The position numbers and the translations under genes are program-made. DNA of 64,000 nucleotides. Origin: a virus. The stretch lies in the IMG/VR virus record IMGVR_UViG_3300044729_002678, positions 62,001 through 126,000 of that record. One strand, 5' to 3'. A model generated the notes under the pieces. That model did no database searches. It had not been told where the DNA came from and saw nothing but the letters and a program-made list of their open reading frames with translations. Below are positions 34,290 through 45,000 of the stretch, piece by piece; the first letter of the stretch is position 1; the number at the start of each line of letters is the position of its first letter.

Positions 34290-37200
34290 TTATAAGTATT
34301 TTATAGATGAAAAAGAGTTTACTTTATTAATATCAATTATCTGGTCTACCATATCCCTCGTTTTATCTATATGGGATATTGTAATAATAAAATCAAATTG
34401 AGTTTTTAAATAATCAAATAACAAATACAAAGAATTAAAATTATCAGTATCCAAAGAACCAAATCCCTCATCAATAGCGATAAAATTTGGATGAGGTAAG
34501 TTGGATACATTGATTAACGCAGTTCTAATTGCGATAGAACTTACAAACTTTTCCATACCACTAGTCAATTCTAATGGCCAATACTTATCATCTCCATAAC
34601 AAATATATGAATTGATATTTTTACCATCAGTGTCCAATATAATTTGGAAATCTACAATTGGTTGAAGTATATTGTTTATTTCTACTTCCAGCTTTGGTAA
34701 TATTTCTGATATCAACCCATATGGAATACCATCTCTTTTTACAGCTGATAAATAATACTCATATCCGGCATACTTTATTTCCATCAAATTTAATTTTTCA
34801 ATAGATTGATTCACCGTTTCAATTATATTTTGTTGAACCCGTAAACCCCCCAATAAATCAATCAAATTATTTGTAGCATTCGCAAGTTCGGATTGAACCC
34901 CTTTTCTTTTTTGCTTCAAATCATTAATTTCTTCAGTTAATATCCTATTGAACTCAACAGATTTTTCTTGCTTTTTAGCCCTTTCAATATCATCAACCAA
35001 TTTTTCATATCTTGTTTCAATCTTTGTATAATCGGATTTATAATCGTTTAATTGAGATAATAGTAAGTAATATTTGCTATTGGTTTGTTGCTCCTTTTCT
35101 TTGATTTGGTTTACCTTTTCTAAATCGGATTTCACATCACAACCACGCTGCGCTTCTATTTTTTCACTCAACTGGATTTTTAACTCATCAATTTTTGTGT
35201 TTAACGAATTTATCTTTTTTTCTAACTCCAAACTTTGTTGTGCAAATGGTGTATTTTTATTATTTACACAATGTTCACAATTATCATCGTATGTAAAAGA
35301 ACCAATACCTTCTAAATGCTTTTTACTGTGCGATAAATCAATTTCATACTTTGATACAGTTCCCCTTATTAAAGAAATATCACGCTCTAAAATACGCCAT
35401 TCATTATCTTTTTGTTTTAATTCTTCTAAATTATATTGAGTATAAAAATCAGAAATCCTAGAAAGTTTTTCTTGTAATGGAACTAAATCTGCTTCCATAT
35501 CTCTAATGGTGTATGATATTACTTTGCTATCATTTTTACAGTCAATCAGTTCATTGTTAAGCGATTCTAAATTTAATGTTCCATCCACTACAACCAACTT
35601 AGTAGATTTATTTTCAATATTTTGATTCAATATGTTTAATTGAGATTCTAATTCAACTTTTTCAGATTCCAATTTAGAAATAGAACCTGTCATAGCTTGA
35701 ACATTCAATTCAGCAGATGATAATTTTGTTGGAAAATCTTGTCCCTTATAATCTTTCAATAGGGTTGATAATTCTTTTATTTCTTCACTTGCCACAGAAT
35801 ATAACTGCTCAAACACATCCATATCCAAAAATTGAGCAAGTAGTTCTTTTCTTTCTTTCTGCGATTTATCAATAAAACCTGAATTATTAAATTGAGTAGA
35901 AAGAGCAGTCAATATAAAATCATCATATGTTCCCACATACTGCCTGATAACCGAGTTTGTATCCCTTCTTTCATCACCATTCAAACTTTCAATATCACCA
36001 GCATCATTGTAAGTATAAAACTGAGTATCAACTTTTACAGTTCCTTTTTTTGTAGATTTATTTGCTTTTCTTTCAATAACATAATCCCTCCCATTCAACT
36101 CGAAAATAAACTTACAATAAAAGTTGTTTTTAGAATAATTCATTACATCAACTGCTTTTGATGTCCTCGAACACTTATCAAAAATACAAAAAGATAAAGC
36201 ATCCCACAAAGATGATTTACCACTTGCGTTTGGCGCAAAGACACCATACGCACCTTTCATATTTTGAAAGTTTATATAGTTATCTTCACCATACGAAAAC
36301 ATATTTGAGAACTCAAATACCTTTGGTATCCAAACCGAACTTCTTATTGAATATGGATTTACAATTTTTGAGTTTATATCAGCGTTAATACTCTTTACAA
36401 CTTCCAATGTTTCAGTATCAATTCCAAATTTTGATATTAAATAATCTTCCAACAATTTGTTTTGAAAACCAACATCTCTGACATTGTATAAAGTTATTTG
36501 CTCTCTTTTACCAACATCATTCGTAGATAATACTTTTTGAATACTTAATTCTTCTACTTCGTATTTCTTTTTTAATTGTGTTATAATCTTATTTAATTGG
36601 GTTGTTGTAGTATCTTTTACCCGCAACCTTAATCTGGGTTTTGGTGGAATGTATCCATTTGTAGTTATTTTACCACCATCAATATCTATCGTTCCATACC
36701 CATACGCATTCTCAATATGAACGAATGTAGAGGACTTTGTTTGTATATCCCATACCAATATACCATGTTCAGGATAAATTGATTCTGAGTGGTTCTGTGA
36801 AATCAGGGAGCCTGGATATTTTATTGTATGCACTCCCCCAACCGAATTGTTGGGAACGTGGATATCCCCCAAAAGAACTAAGTCATATCCATTAAAAGAT
36901 TCTACCGTAACTTTTTTATTATCAATTTTAAAACCATGTTCGGTTTGTATTCCATCAACCGGCCCATGAAATAAACCTATCTTAAATTCACCATCAACAT
37001 CTGAGCTGGGTATAAATCCATCCGAACCATCAAAAACGGATTTGTGTACAAAAGTAACACCACCAAATTCAAATATTGTTGTGTTTTTATAGTAATGTAA
37101 ATTTGGGTGATTTAAAGCTTGGACAATTGGTGAAAGAGCATCTAATCGTGAAGGATTATTTAAGTTTGCATCATGATTACCAGGAATCAAAATTGTAGGC

Positions 37201-37430
37201 ATGATATCAGATAAACTTCTTAAAAAGTTTTGCGTCATATCAACTACTTCAGGTGTCATATCAGTTTTAGCATGAACAATATCGCCTGCAAGAAGGATAA
37301 TTGAATCATCATCCCTTACCGATTTTAGATAATCATATAAACGATTAAACACCAAACTATATTCTTTATGCCTTTTTAAATTTCGGATATGAATATCTGC
37401 TATGTGATAAATCTTATTTAACTTCTTCAT
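34290..37430 (-). CDS. Fused SbcD/SbcC-type recombination nuclease (T4 gp47-gp46 fusion)
   Basis: 1046 aa. Residues 1-350 are the Mre11/gp47 metallophosphoesterase: ADIH (11-14), LAGDIVH (47-53), PGNHD (83-87), LFHGP (153-157), LGDIH (187-191). Residues 365-1046 are Rad50/gp46: Walker A APNASGKSS (399-407), long coiled coils with a zinc hook C718-E-H-C721, ABC signature ELTSGMEKF and Walker B NFIAIDEGFGSLD near the end. In T4 these are two genes; here one frame encodes both with no stop between. The complex processes DNA ends for recombination-dependent replication and host DNA breakdown. It overlaps the primase gene by 4 bases. Confidence 0.95.
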   Translation of the reverse strand: MKKLNKIYHIADIHIRNLKRHKEYSLVFNRLYDYLKSVRDDDSIILLAGDIVHAKTDMTPEVVDMTQNFLRSLSDIMPTILIPGNHDANLNNPSRLDALSPIVQALNHPNLHYYKNTTIFEFGGVTFVHKSVFDGSDGFIPSSDVDGEFKIGLFHGPVDGIQTEHGFKIDNKKVTVESFNGYDLVLLGDIHVPNNSVGGVHTIKYPGSLISQNHSESIYPEHGILVWDIQTKSSTFVHIENAYGYGTIDIDGGKITTNGYIPPKPRLRLRVKDTTTTQLNKIITQLKKKYEVEELSIQKVLSTNDVGKREQITLYNVRDVGFQNKLLEDYLISKFGIDTETLEVVKSINADINSKIVNPYSIRSSVWIPKVFEFSNMFSYGEDNYINFQNMKGAYGVFAPNASGKSSLWDALSFCIFDKCSRTSKAVDVMNYSKNNFYCKFIFELNGRDYVIERKANKSTKKGTVKVDTQFYTYNDAGDIESLNGDERRDTNSVIRQYVGTYDDFILTALSTQFNNSGFIDKSQKERKELLAQFLDMDVFEQLYSVASEEIKELSTLLKDYKGQDFPTKLSSAELNVQAMTGSISKLESEKVELESQLNILNQNIENKSTKLVVVDGTLNLESLNNELIDCKNDSKVISYTIRDMEADLVPLQEKLSRISDFYTQYNLEELKQKDNEWRILERDISLIRGTVSKYEIDLSHSKKHLEGIGSFTYDDNCEHCVNNKNTPFAQQSLELEKKINSLNTKIDELKIQLSEKIEAQRGCDVKSDLEKVNQIKEKEQQTNSKYYLLLSQLNDYKSDYTKIETRYEKLVDDIERAKKQEKSVEFNRILTEEINDLKQKRKGVQSELANATNNLIDLLGGLRVQQNIIETVNQSIEKLNLMEIKYAGYEYYLSAVKRDGIPYGLISEILPKLEVEINNILQPIVDFQIILDTDGKNINSYICYGDDKYWPLELTSGMEKFVSSIAIRTALINVSNLPHPNFIAIDEGFGSLDTDNFNSLYLLFDYLKTQFDFIITISHIDKTRDMVDQIIDINKVNSFSSIKYL

Positions 37431-38362
37431 TTTCTCCCAAACATTTTGTGTTCAACCAACTTTAATAAATCAAGCGGAGGTGTATTATATATTTTAGTGT
37501 TTATTTTGTCATACCCCAATTCAGATGCATCTTCTTTATCCAAATCAACCAAATGTGATTGAATACCAAATCCCATAAGTTTTTCACACAACTGAATAGA
37601 ATTTTGGATAGCATCTTTATCAAGACACACATACACTTTGGATACTTTTTTATCTAATATCTTTTTTTCTAACTTTTGCGGAATGGTTTTACCAAAAATT
37701 GGTATTGCGTTCCTACGAATAGAGATAGCATCAAAGACACCCTCACAAATTACAATTGCTTCATTCCAATTTATAAATAAATCAAAACCAATAATATCTT
37801 TTGATACTTTTGGGTTCTTATGCTTTTGTGGTGTATCGTAAAAAGCCCTACTGACAAAGTAATTTAATATACCCTCCGAATCATAGGATGGAATTATTAT
37901 CCTATTAGAATATACACCCTCTTCACAATAACCTATATTGTATTTAACAATATCACCAGGTCTTATACCCCGTCCCAAAACATAATTAAGAGCATGATTA
38001 TAAATTGGTGATTTTCTATTTTCCCATAATGGATGAAACTCTTTTGGCAATTCCACCCTTTCTATAACATCATTATATTCCCTCTGAGTTACAAATCTAT
38101 CAACTTTACTTAAAATAGAGTTGTGTTCATCCCAAACCTCTTTTGATACACCCAGCTTCTTAAAAAGAGAACGGATTGTTTTTCCTTTCTCGTCTGAAAT
38201 CCAACAGTGCCAACGATTTTCACCATTTTGGGTTTTAATATTTATTTCAAGCTTTGGTTTATAGTGGTCTGTAAATGGTGAGTAAAAAGCATAATTATCC
38301 CCAGTAGTTTTTTTACTCTTTCCCAATACCCGTTCTAAAAGCTCAAGCAGTCTTTCTTCCAT
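37427..38362 (-). CDS. DNA primase, T4 gp61-like TOPRIM protein
   Basis: 311 aa. The N-terminal region (NYAFYSPFTDHYKPKLEIN...NRWHCWISDEKGKTIRSL) is CHC2-like but with most Cys ligands missing. An RNA-polymerase-like segment (RIIIPSYDSEGILNYFVSRAFYD) and a TOPRIM core follow: EAIVICEGVFDAISI (catalytic Glu) and VYVCLDKDA (Asp-x-Asp). It makes RNA primers on the lagging strand with a gp41-type helicase not present here. AAGGGG precedes the ATG. The primase sits beside gp47/46, endonuclease I and Mom-like genes. Confidence 0.88.
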   Translation of the reverse strand: MEERLLELLERVLGKSKKTTGDNYAFYSPFTDHYKPKLEINIKTQNGENRWHCWISDEKGKTIRSLFKKLGVSKEVWDEHNSILSKVDRFVTQREYNDVIERVELPKEFHPLWENRKSPIYNHALNYVLGRGIRPGDIVKYNIGYCEEGVYSNRIIIPSYDSEGILNYFVSRAFYDTPQKHKNPKVSKDIIGFDLFINWNEAIVICEGVFDAISIRRNAIPIFGKTIPQKLEKKILDKKVSKVYVCLDKDAIQNSIQLCEKLMGFGIQSHLVDLDKEDASELGYDKINTKIYNTPPLDLLKLVEHKMFGRK

Positions 38363-38957
38363 AACCCCTTAAATCATATGTATAAATATGTTTCGGTAAA
38401 TTAGTAATTATTTTTACACCGGAATCACCAGCTTTATATCTCTTGTTTATTTCAACACCATACGGCCTATCCAACATAGAAAGTGTTCTAATGTGAAATG
38501 ATTTTCCATCAACCTCCAAAGATTTTGATGGGGATGTTTCACCTAAATAATTAAAATTAGAAGCCCGATATATAACACCACTATGCCCTTGATTTTGGTC
38601 TGCGTAACTTATAATATATTCCCAATCCGTATTTTTCTTTAACCACTTAATTGTTTTGGATATAAAATAGGACTCTGCGTTTTTGGGTGTATCATCAACC
38701 AAACACAATCTTCGTAACTCCAATACCTTATCAGGACGAGTGGGGTGATAAGTCTGCCCAGCAGTTGGGCCGGCAGGACGGGTGTAAATGCAGACACCAA
38801 TTATTTCAGGCATTCCAAAATTTCCTTCACGCAATAAAATAAAAGCGTGTTTTGTTTGTATATTGACATAATCCGAGTAGTGCCATCTTTTCAAGAAAGC
38901 ACGAATGTTAGAATTAAATGTAGTATGCTCTACTGCGTATGTTTTTATTATACCCAT
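38343..38957 (-). CDS. Mom-like DNA-modifying acyltransferase
   Basis: 204 aa from the ATG at 38957 (a GTG two codons earlier is also open). The central and C-terminal sequence ELRRLCLVDDTPKNAESYFISKTIKWLKK (80-108) and IISYADQNQGHSGVIYRASNFNYLG (115-139) is the hallmark of the phage Mu Mom family, GNAT-fold enzymes. Mu Mom converts adenine in DNA to N6-methylcarbamoyl-adenine and blocks many restriction enzymes. Here it overlaps the primase gene by 20 bases and lies among DNA-metabolism genes. The chemistry in this phage is inferred from the family. Confidence 0.85.
   Translation of the reverse strand: MGIIKTYAVEHTTFNSNIRAFLKRWHYSDYVNIQTKHAFILLREGNFGMPEIIGVCIYTRPAGPTAGQTYHPTRPDKVLELRRLCLVDDTPKNAESYFISKTIKWLKKNTDWEYIISYADQNQGHSGVIYRASNFNYLGETSPSKSLEVDGKSFHIRTLSMLDRPYGVEINKRYKAGDSGVKIITNLPKHIYTYDLRGYGRKTA
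38381..38388 (-). promoter_or_regulatory. Candidate late promoter element TATTTATA before the primase gene
   Basis: Coding-strand ACATATTTATACATATG, inside the 3' end of the Mom-like gene and 18 bases before the primase ATG. It may be coincidental because the sequence also codes for protein. Confidence 0.25.
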
Positions 38958-38986
38958 TCCCACACAATATACAACAGAAAATCTAA

Positions 38987-39406
38987 TTATCCAAATAAAA
39001 ATGATTTTGGTTCTTCATTTATCCACTCTTGTGGTATATCTTTATTAGACCACTTAAATCCATTTTTATCTGCCCACATTCCATATGTAGTTTTTGATTT
39101 TTTAGTTAATTTTGCGTTTGGGTTCTGAAATACAAATCTAATATCTAAATCAGGTTTTTGCTGTTTTATCAAAAGATGTTTTTTTCTATCTTCTAATGTG
39201 AATCTTCCTTTTGTTTCCACGAATATTCCGTTTGGTAATCTAAAATCAGGCTTATATGTGTGATTTGTAGCAGGTTTAGTATATTGTATTTGATGCTTTT
39301 CATATTCACCATCAATACCCTTACTTTTTAATTCATCCGAAACTTTATCCTCAAGACCGGAGCGATGCCCCTTAGTCCTTTGGATATGACCCCAATTTTT
39401 TCCCAT
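38987..39406 (-). CDS. Endonuclease I-like Holliday junction resolvase
   Basis: 139 aa. RSGLEDKVSDELKSKG, then YKPDFRLPNGIFVETKGRF (catalytic D and E-x-K of the restriction-like fold), RKKHLLIKQQKPDLDIRFVFQNP, SKTTYGMWADKNGFKW and IPQEW match the T7 endonuclease I (gp3) family. It resolves branched DNA before packaging, the job of gp49 in T4. No gp49-like gene is seen in this window. It is preceded by a gene of a different class, so it may have its own promoter. Confidence 0.9.
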   Translation of the reverse strand: MGKNWGHIQRTKGHRSGLEDKVSDELKSKGIDGEYEKHQIQYTKPATNHTYKPDFRLPNGIFVETKGRFTLEDRKKHLLIKQQKPDLDIRFVFQNPNAKLTKKSKTTYGMWADKNGFKWSNKDIPQEWINEEPKSFLFG

Positions 39407-39408
39407 AA

Positions 39409-40293
39409 CTAATCTATATCAAACTTCACATTTATAAATAAATCCGTAATTACACTTTTCTTTAAAGGTGCACCTAATTTAGCAACAGCCATCATTTCAT
39501 CGTTATCATTATATAATCCAATCGTTGTAATATATGGAGAAAATACGGATGATGTTGTAAACCCTGCTCTACTTCCAAAAGAACCACTAACTAATGATGT
39601 TGGGTGAGTAGATACATTAAACTCATCTTTACCAATATGACAGGTTATATTTGTTTCATCAATTGTTTTTGTTGCTTTATAATTTAAAACAAACCCACGA
39701 TTTGATGTGTAATCCCATTCACCATTACCCAAAAAAGTGTTTTGATTAATTGATGAGGTGTTAGTCATTACAATCAAACCCTCCCTATAAAAAATATAAC
39801 CATATGTTGCTGATGATGATACAATAGTTCCAAAATTAGAATCTATTTTAGAATCGGTATAATATCTAAAATCGGTGGATGAACCATAATAATTTGTTAT
39901 ATTAACTGATTTAGGTTTTATTTCATACCCAAACTTATAAACAGGAACTGATAAAATTGATGCTGTTGGGTGTAGTGTTAATCTTGAATCATCTGCAAAA
40001 TGCGTTTGATACAAGCTTCTCCATAAAGTTTTTTGATAAATACCACTCAAACCATCATAGGTAGAACTTTGTGTTAAATCGGTAGAGGTAAATTCAAACG
40101 CACCACTAACATGCGGTTTAATAGCTCTTAGGGTTGAAATACCAAACGATGTATAATGATTTGAATCGGTTACTTCATACCTTTTATGTGCAATAAATTC
40201 TCTTTCTTGAGAAAATAATTGATTTATTCTTTTAAACCCAACATTAATGGTTTCGGAATTACTTCCTCTTAATACAATTTTTTGTTCTGCCAT
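39409..40293 (-). CDS. Virion structural protein, paralogue of the next gene
   Basis: 294 aa. The C-terminal block SPYITTIGLYNDNDEMMAVAKLGAPLKKSVITDLFINVKFD is shared with the 358-aa protein at 40307-41383. The start MAEQKIVLRGSNSETINVGFKRINQLF differs. Beta-rich and Ser/Thr-rich, it lies between DNA-processing genes and tail genes. A tail or neck component is likely. Confidence 0.75.
   Translation of the reverse strand: MAEQKIVLRGSNSETINVGFKRINQLFSQEREFIAHKRYEVTDSNHYTSFGISTLRAIKPHVSGAFEFTSTDLTQSSTYDGLSGIYQKTLWRSLYQTHFADDSRLTLHPTASILSVPVYKFGYEIKPKSVNITNYYGSSTDFRYYTDSKIDSNFGTIVSSSATYGYIFYREGLIVMTNTSSINQNTFLGNGEWDYTSNRGFVLNYKATKTIDETNITCHIGKDEFNVSTHPTSLVSGSFGSRAGFTTSSVFSPYITTIGLYNDNDEMMAVAKLGAPLKKSVITDLFINVKFDID
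39433..39440 (-). promoter_or_regulatory. Candidate late promoter element TATTTATA before endonuclease I
   Basis: Coding-strand TTTATTTATAAATG, 26 bases before the ATG at 39406, inside the 3' end of the preceding gene; it may be coincidental. Confidence 0.25.
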
Positions 40294-40306
40294 TAATTAT
40301 CATTGT

Positions 40307-41383
40307 TTAGAAATCTAATTTTACTTTTAAAAGAATTTCATTAGCATATGATTTCAAAATAGGTTGTGATAATTTTGCAACCGCTAACATTTCATTTGTA
40401 TTATTATACAAGCCAATTGTTGTAATGTATGATTTTGGGTCATTTACAAAAGTTGGTTGTGATAGTGTATATCCCCCATTTGCGGAAGATGTTACATACG
40501 ATGGGTTATTACTAAAATTAAATTTACTGTTTCTTACTCTTAAAAAGTAATATGTGGATTTAACTTCTTCTTCATTTCTGGCTTTAAAAGCGTTGTTTGT
40601 AGAATCAACAGCAGCCGACCTACTGATAGCAGAGAATAACTTAAATGAATTGTTTCCATTGTTATTTGATGATGTGTCTGTTCCCAATGAGGCAGATGCA
40701 TCAAGCGCAGTGCCTGATAAAACAATTACCCCTCTTTGTGGATAAACCCGTCCATATGTTAGTGTAGAAGCTACCGTATTAACCCCTGTTGCCAATGAAC
40801 CTGATACAACATTGTAATATTCTTGTTCAGCCGATGATAACTGTGTTACATCCGCTGAATCATCTATCAATTTTATTTGCTTACCAGAACCACTTATTGT
40901 TAATTCCCAATTACCTCTATCCAATTTATCTTTTAATCTACTTCTTTTGAAATTAACGATGTATATAGAATTTTCATCACCAACGCCTGTAAAATTAAAT
41001 TTAACAGTTGATGATGGTAATAAGGTTTGTTGATATTGTGCGTAAATAGCACGAGATGGTGAATCTGCAAAACCTATACCCGCAGCAGTAGAACCCAAAG
41101 AACCACTACCGAGAGCATGGCCGTATGCTATTGAAAATTGAACCTCTCTCGTCGAATCAGTCCCAACTTTATCATAAACATCATAGTAATAATTACCCGA
41201 AGAAGCGCTTTGTGCAGAAGAGGTAAAAAATGTTGCTAATGATGCTGCATTACCACTAAACAACCCACGCGTTACTCGTTGTGAATCATCCTGATAAATA
41301 TCATCTGCTATTATTTGTTCAAATGTAAATAATGAACCAGCACTAGCACTTGAGCTTCCTAATTGTATTGTTTTAGTTGCCAT
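40307..41383 (-). CDS. Virion structural protein, paralogue of the 294-aa protein
   Basis: 358 aa. The C-terminus YITTIGLYNNTNEMLAVAKLSQPILKSYANEILLKVKLDF matches that of the preceding paralogue. NRGNWELTISGSG-like and VYPQRGVIVLSG segments look like beta-sandwich repeats of tail proteins. A TAGGAA ribosome site lies before the ATG. Role unknown, structural by context. Confidence 0.78.
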   Translation of the reverse strand: MATKTIQLGSSSASAGSLFTFEQIIADDIYQDDSQRVTRGLFSGNAASLATFFTSSAQSASSGNYYYDVYDKVGTDSTREVQFSIAYGHALGSGSLGSTAAGIGFADSPSRAIYAQYQQTLLPSSTVKFNFTGVGDENSIYIVNFKRSRLKDKLDRGNWELTISGSGKQIKLIDDSADVTQLSSAEQEYYNVVSGSLATGVNTVASTLTYGRVYPQRGVIVLSGTALDASASLGTDTSSNNNGNNSFKLFSAISRSAAVDSTNNAFKARNEEEVKSTYYFLRVRNSKFNFSNNPSYVTSSANGGYTLSQPTFVNDPKSYITTIGLYNNTNEMLAVAKLSQPILKSYANEILLKVKLDF

Positions 41384-41406
41384 TTATATATTCCTATTTT
41401 TTTATA

Positions 41407-42009
41407 TTAAATACCTCTAACAGTTGTGGCTTGTGTTGTTGTTGATGTAACAGTTGGTGTAACCGTTACATTTATATCAACTCTACCACCAGTTACATTA
41501 CCAACAACAATTATTTTTGTTGATTGTGTTGTTTCAGGTATCAATTTATTAACAGCCGTAAATCGGAAACTTTCATTATTAATAACTTCAATAGTCCCCA
41601 ATGTATCATCCAACAATGTTACAGTGTAAGGTTGTAAATCACCACTAATAGTAAAGATAACCGAACCACCCGCTGCTGGTAACACACTTTGTTGTGGAAC
41701 ACTTATACTAGCCGGCGTAACAGAAAAAATTGGAACGGATGTTGCGTTCTTTGGTAAAGTTAATAATTTATATCTTAACGCAAAATTTTCATCGGTAATT
41801 GCTTCTAAAACAGGCATATTCTCAATTATCTCACCATAGTAATCCGAACCCAATGAGTGTGCGGTATTCCATAGTGTATAATCAACTTCATCATCACCCA
41901 AAGCGAATTTGGTAATTTCAAAGTTTCCACGGCCGGATGCTAAATACTCTCTACCTTTTTTTGTTAATATAGCATCAACAGTTACCGATGTATTATCTAA
42001 ATATCCCAT
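41407..42009 (-). CDS. Virion structural protein
   Basis: 200 aa. The first 50 residues (MGYLDNTSVTVDAILTKKGREYLASGRGNFEITKFALGDDEVDYTLW) form a conserved N-terminal module in T4-like phages of aquatic bacteria. The C-terminal part is an Ig-like, Thr/Val-rich beta domain (GGSVIFTISGDLQPYTVTLLD...GGRVDINVTVTP). AGGAA and an upstream TATTTATA make it a likely first gene of a late unit. Confidence 0.75.
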   Translation of the reverse strand: MGYLDNTSVTVDAILTKKGREYLASGRGNFEITKFALGDDEVDYTLWNTAHSLGSDYYGEIIENMPVLEAITDENFALRYKLLTLPKNATSVPIFSVTPASISVPQQSVLPAAGGSVIFTISGDLQPYTVTLLDDTLGTIEVINNESFRFTAVNKLIPETTQSTKIIVVGNVTGGRVDINVTVTPTVTSTTTQATTVRGI

Positions 42010-42031
42010 ATAATTTCCTACTTTTATTTCT

Positions 42032-42039
42032 TATAAATA
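42032..42039 (-). promoter_or_regulatory. Candidate late promoter element TATTTATA
   Basis: Coding-strand CTATATTTATAAG in a true intergenic gap, 22 bases before the ATG at 42009 and followed by GTAGGAA. Confidence 0.45.
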
Positions 42040-42067
42040 TAGATTTTTTAAATTTAATTCCAATTAG

Positions 42068-45000
42068 TTACACAATTAATCTACCAGCGGAGGCTGCGCC
42101 AGTTGTAATTGGTATTGTTGTTGTTGTGGGTGTAGATACTGTCGCATCTTGTACCGATACATTTTGTGGTGCTACTCCCAATACAAATGGGTCTGCTGTA
42201 AATATTTCTACACTTGATTTTCCATCAATTGATGTTACCCCACTATTACAACCATTAAATCTTAGATTTTGCAAGCTTGCAGGCAATTCATCGGTTTGAG
42301 TTGGTGCGGGTACTAATGATGATGAATAATAATTACCAATTGATGCTGATAATGAAGATGAATAAAAATATTGTGTTGTATTTGCGGTCATAGATAATCT
42401 TTGACCCATAATAGAACTAGTGGCTGAATAATTCCAGTAACCATTTGTGGTTGTTAAAGAATATACCCCACTACTTGCTGAAAGAATTGGCGTTGTGTAT
42501 TGATATGTTGATTGTAAATGAGCATCTTTCCAGTCTATATCCGCTAAATAATCATTCTTACTTCCAACTATACTTTGTGGCAGTAAACTAATATTAGCTA
42601 AGTAATCATTTTGGGTGTGTGATATTTTATCACCCCTTTTATATTTGTTTCTTTCCAATATGTGTGGTTCTAACAATACACCACCAATGTATTCGTTTCT
42701 AGCAGGTATTAATTGTTTAACTTGCTCAAATATACTATGGTCATATATAGAAAGCATTTTCAACAACAACCCAATAGCAGTTCCCCTTTTTTGAGCAGAA
42801 CCTGATGCCGCCGTTAAATTAACATATTTATCAAAATATTTTGTAGCCCTATATCTTAATTGCGGATAATCTTCATTGAATCTATCATCTGGGTCTCCAA
42901 CCCAATCATCTACCTCAAAATATCCCTCTGAATTATATATATCATTATTCACAACATCAGTTGAACTAAAATACAACGCTACTAAATTTGAATCAAATGG
43001 AGCGTAATCATATTGAGATACTTCCGCTGTTTTATCAACATCCAATGATGAACTTAAAACTGAAGATTCAATTCTTACTTTGTTGTTATTTAAATTCAAC
43101 GCACCAACAGATGGTATTTTTGTAAATTGAGTATCAACCTCACCAACTAAATCAGATGATATGTGATTTGGTAATGATGCGGTTAATGGTGAACCTCCAG
43201 AGGTTGTTTTAAAAAATTGATTAGGATGTGATGATGATATCGTAGTTGGTAATGATGTAAACCCACTATCAGGAAATATTCTATAAACCAAATTTTTATA
43301 TGAAAATGTGCTGTTTAAATCAGTTGTATTATCATCCGAAAAATATGCTTCAGTATTCTTTGCATGCTCTTCAAATATTTCTTGTGAAAGCGATGATGAA
43401 TAATATCTTATTTCTTGAATTGATGCGGTTGCTGGCATCCCAAACGTAGAGGACCCAATAATAAATTGAGTTGAATTATTAAATATAGCTGTAGAATCAC
43501 CAGTAGTAGATGTGGCTGATAAAGATGCAAGTACATTTCCAAAATCATCTTTAAATGCTGCGTAAATTGTTGTTGAATTATTTGAATTATTTAAAACTAT
43601 GCCAAAAGAACCATCTCTTCTACTTTTATAATTCATATAAGATGAACTCATTATTAGTGAGGCGCCGTGTTTTCCAAGTATTCTAGCTTGGCCACCGGAA
43701 TAGTTCCATTCAAAAACTATATCAGTTGCACCCCCAGTTAATCTACCTATTGTAAAATCACCCAACGGCATTTTACCAATTACTTCAATTGAATTAGGTC
43801 TACTACCATTAATAGTTCCAAATGGATTTCTTATTGTTTTAGAATCAGTTGTTTCTACTTTATATATAAATCTTTCCGATTCATATATATTGGGTTCATC
43901 AACAACTTTCGGTCCGCCGAACTCCCGTATTTTCAAAAGCGTTTCAGGTATACCATAACACGATAAAAGGGCTTTAATAGAACGGGCTGTTCCCTTTGAT
44001 TTGTAAATATATGGTAAGTTATTTAATATTCTACGCCAAACCTCTGCTCTTATTTTTTGTTTTGGTTTTGTTTCCAATCCGCCAATCGTTGTTGAACGAT
44101 TTCCAGATGTATCAGTTCCTAAAACATATTCCCATAAATTAGCTTGCCCCCAACCATTGGATAAATTCCACCCCATTGATTTTGCAACATCGTATAATAA
44201 TTCATCCGACATACCATCATTTGGATGTTCCTCTCGCTTATTAATGTTTGTTAATGATTCAACATATGTCCATAAAATGTCAAAATGCTGTCCAATCATA
44301 TTAACAAATAATAAATAATCTTGGTTTAACGGGTCCTCTTTTAATGAAATCGGAATTAAATTTATAAGAGCAGATTCATTCTGCGAATCATATAATGATG
44401 CTGAACTATAAACTCCTTCATACCAACTTTCGGCTTGTGAGCTAGTTGTTGGGTAAAATACAATTGGATATGTGGATTGTTTTGGATAAGGTACAATCGT
44501 ATTTGTTGATGTTGAATAATGGGTGTATAATGAAGCGCTTACACTTTCATACATCCATTTTTCAAATCCATCAAAACCACCAATTAAAGTATCTCTACGA
44601 GAGATTGATTGAGATATGTTTGTTAATGCATGAGAACCTGAAACTTGTTGTAGTGTTTGTATTCTAGCATTATATGTTTCAATTGTTTGTAATTTGTAAA
44701 AAAAATTATCAACTCTTTCGGTTGCGGATGAATAATGAACAAACTTAGAAAAATCAGAATAATCTATGTTTAATTTTATGTTTCCAAAAGAACCGCTGAA
44801 ATATGAATCTATTATTTGCTGCGATGTTGGTAAATTTGCGCCCAATAAATCATTCCATGTTTGAAAATCAGTTCCATCAGATTTACCGAATTTATCTAAT
44901 TCAATATTAAAGTTTGGTTCTAGAACTTGTTCGGGTTCTACTTCACTAAATTGATTATAAACTATAATTTTTTCAACATAAGATTTCTGCAATCTTCCAT

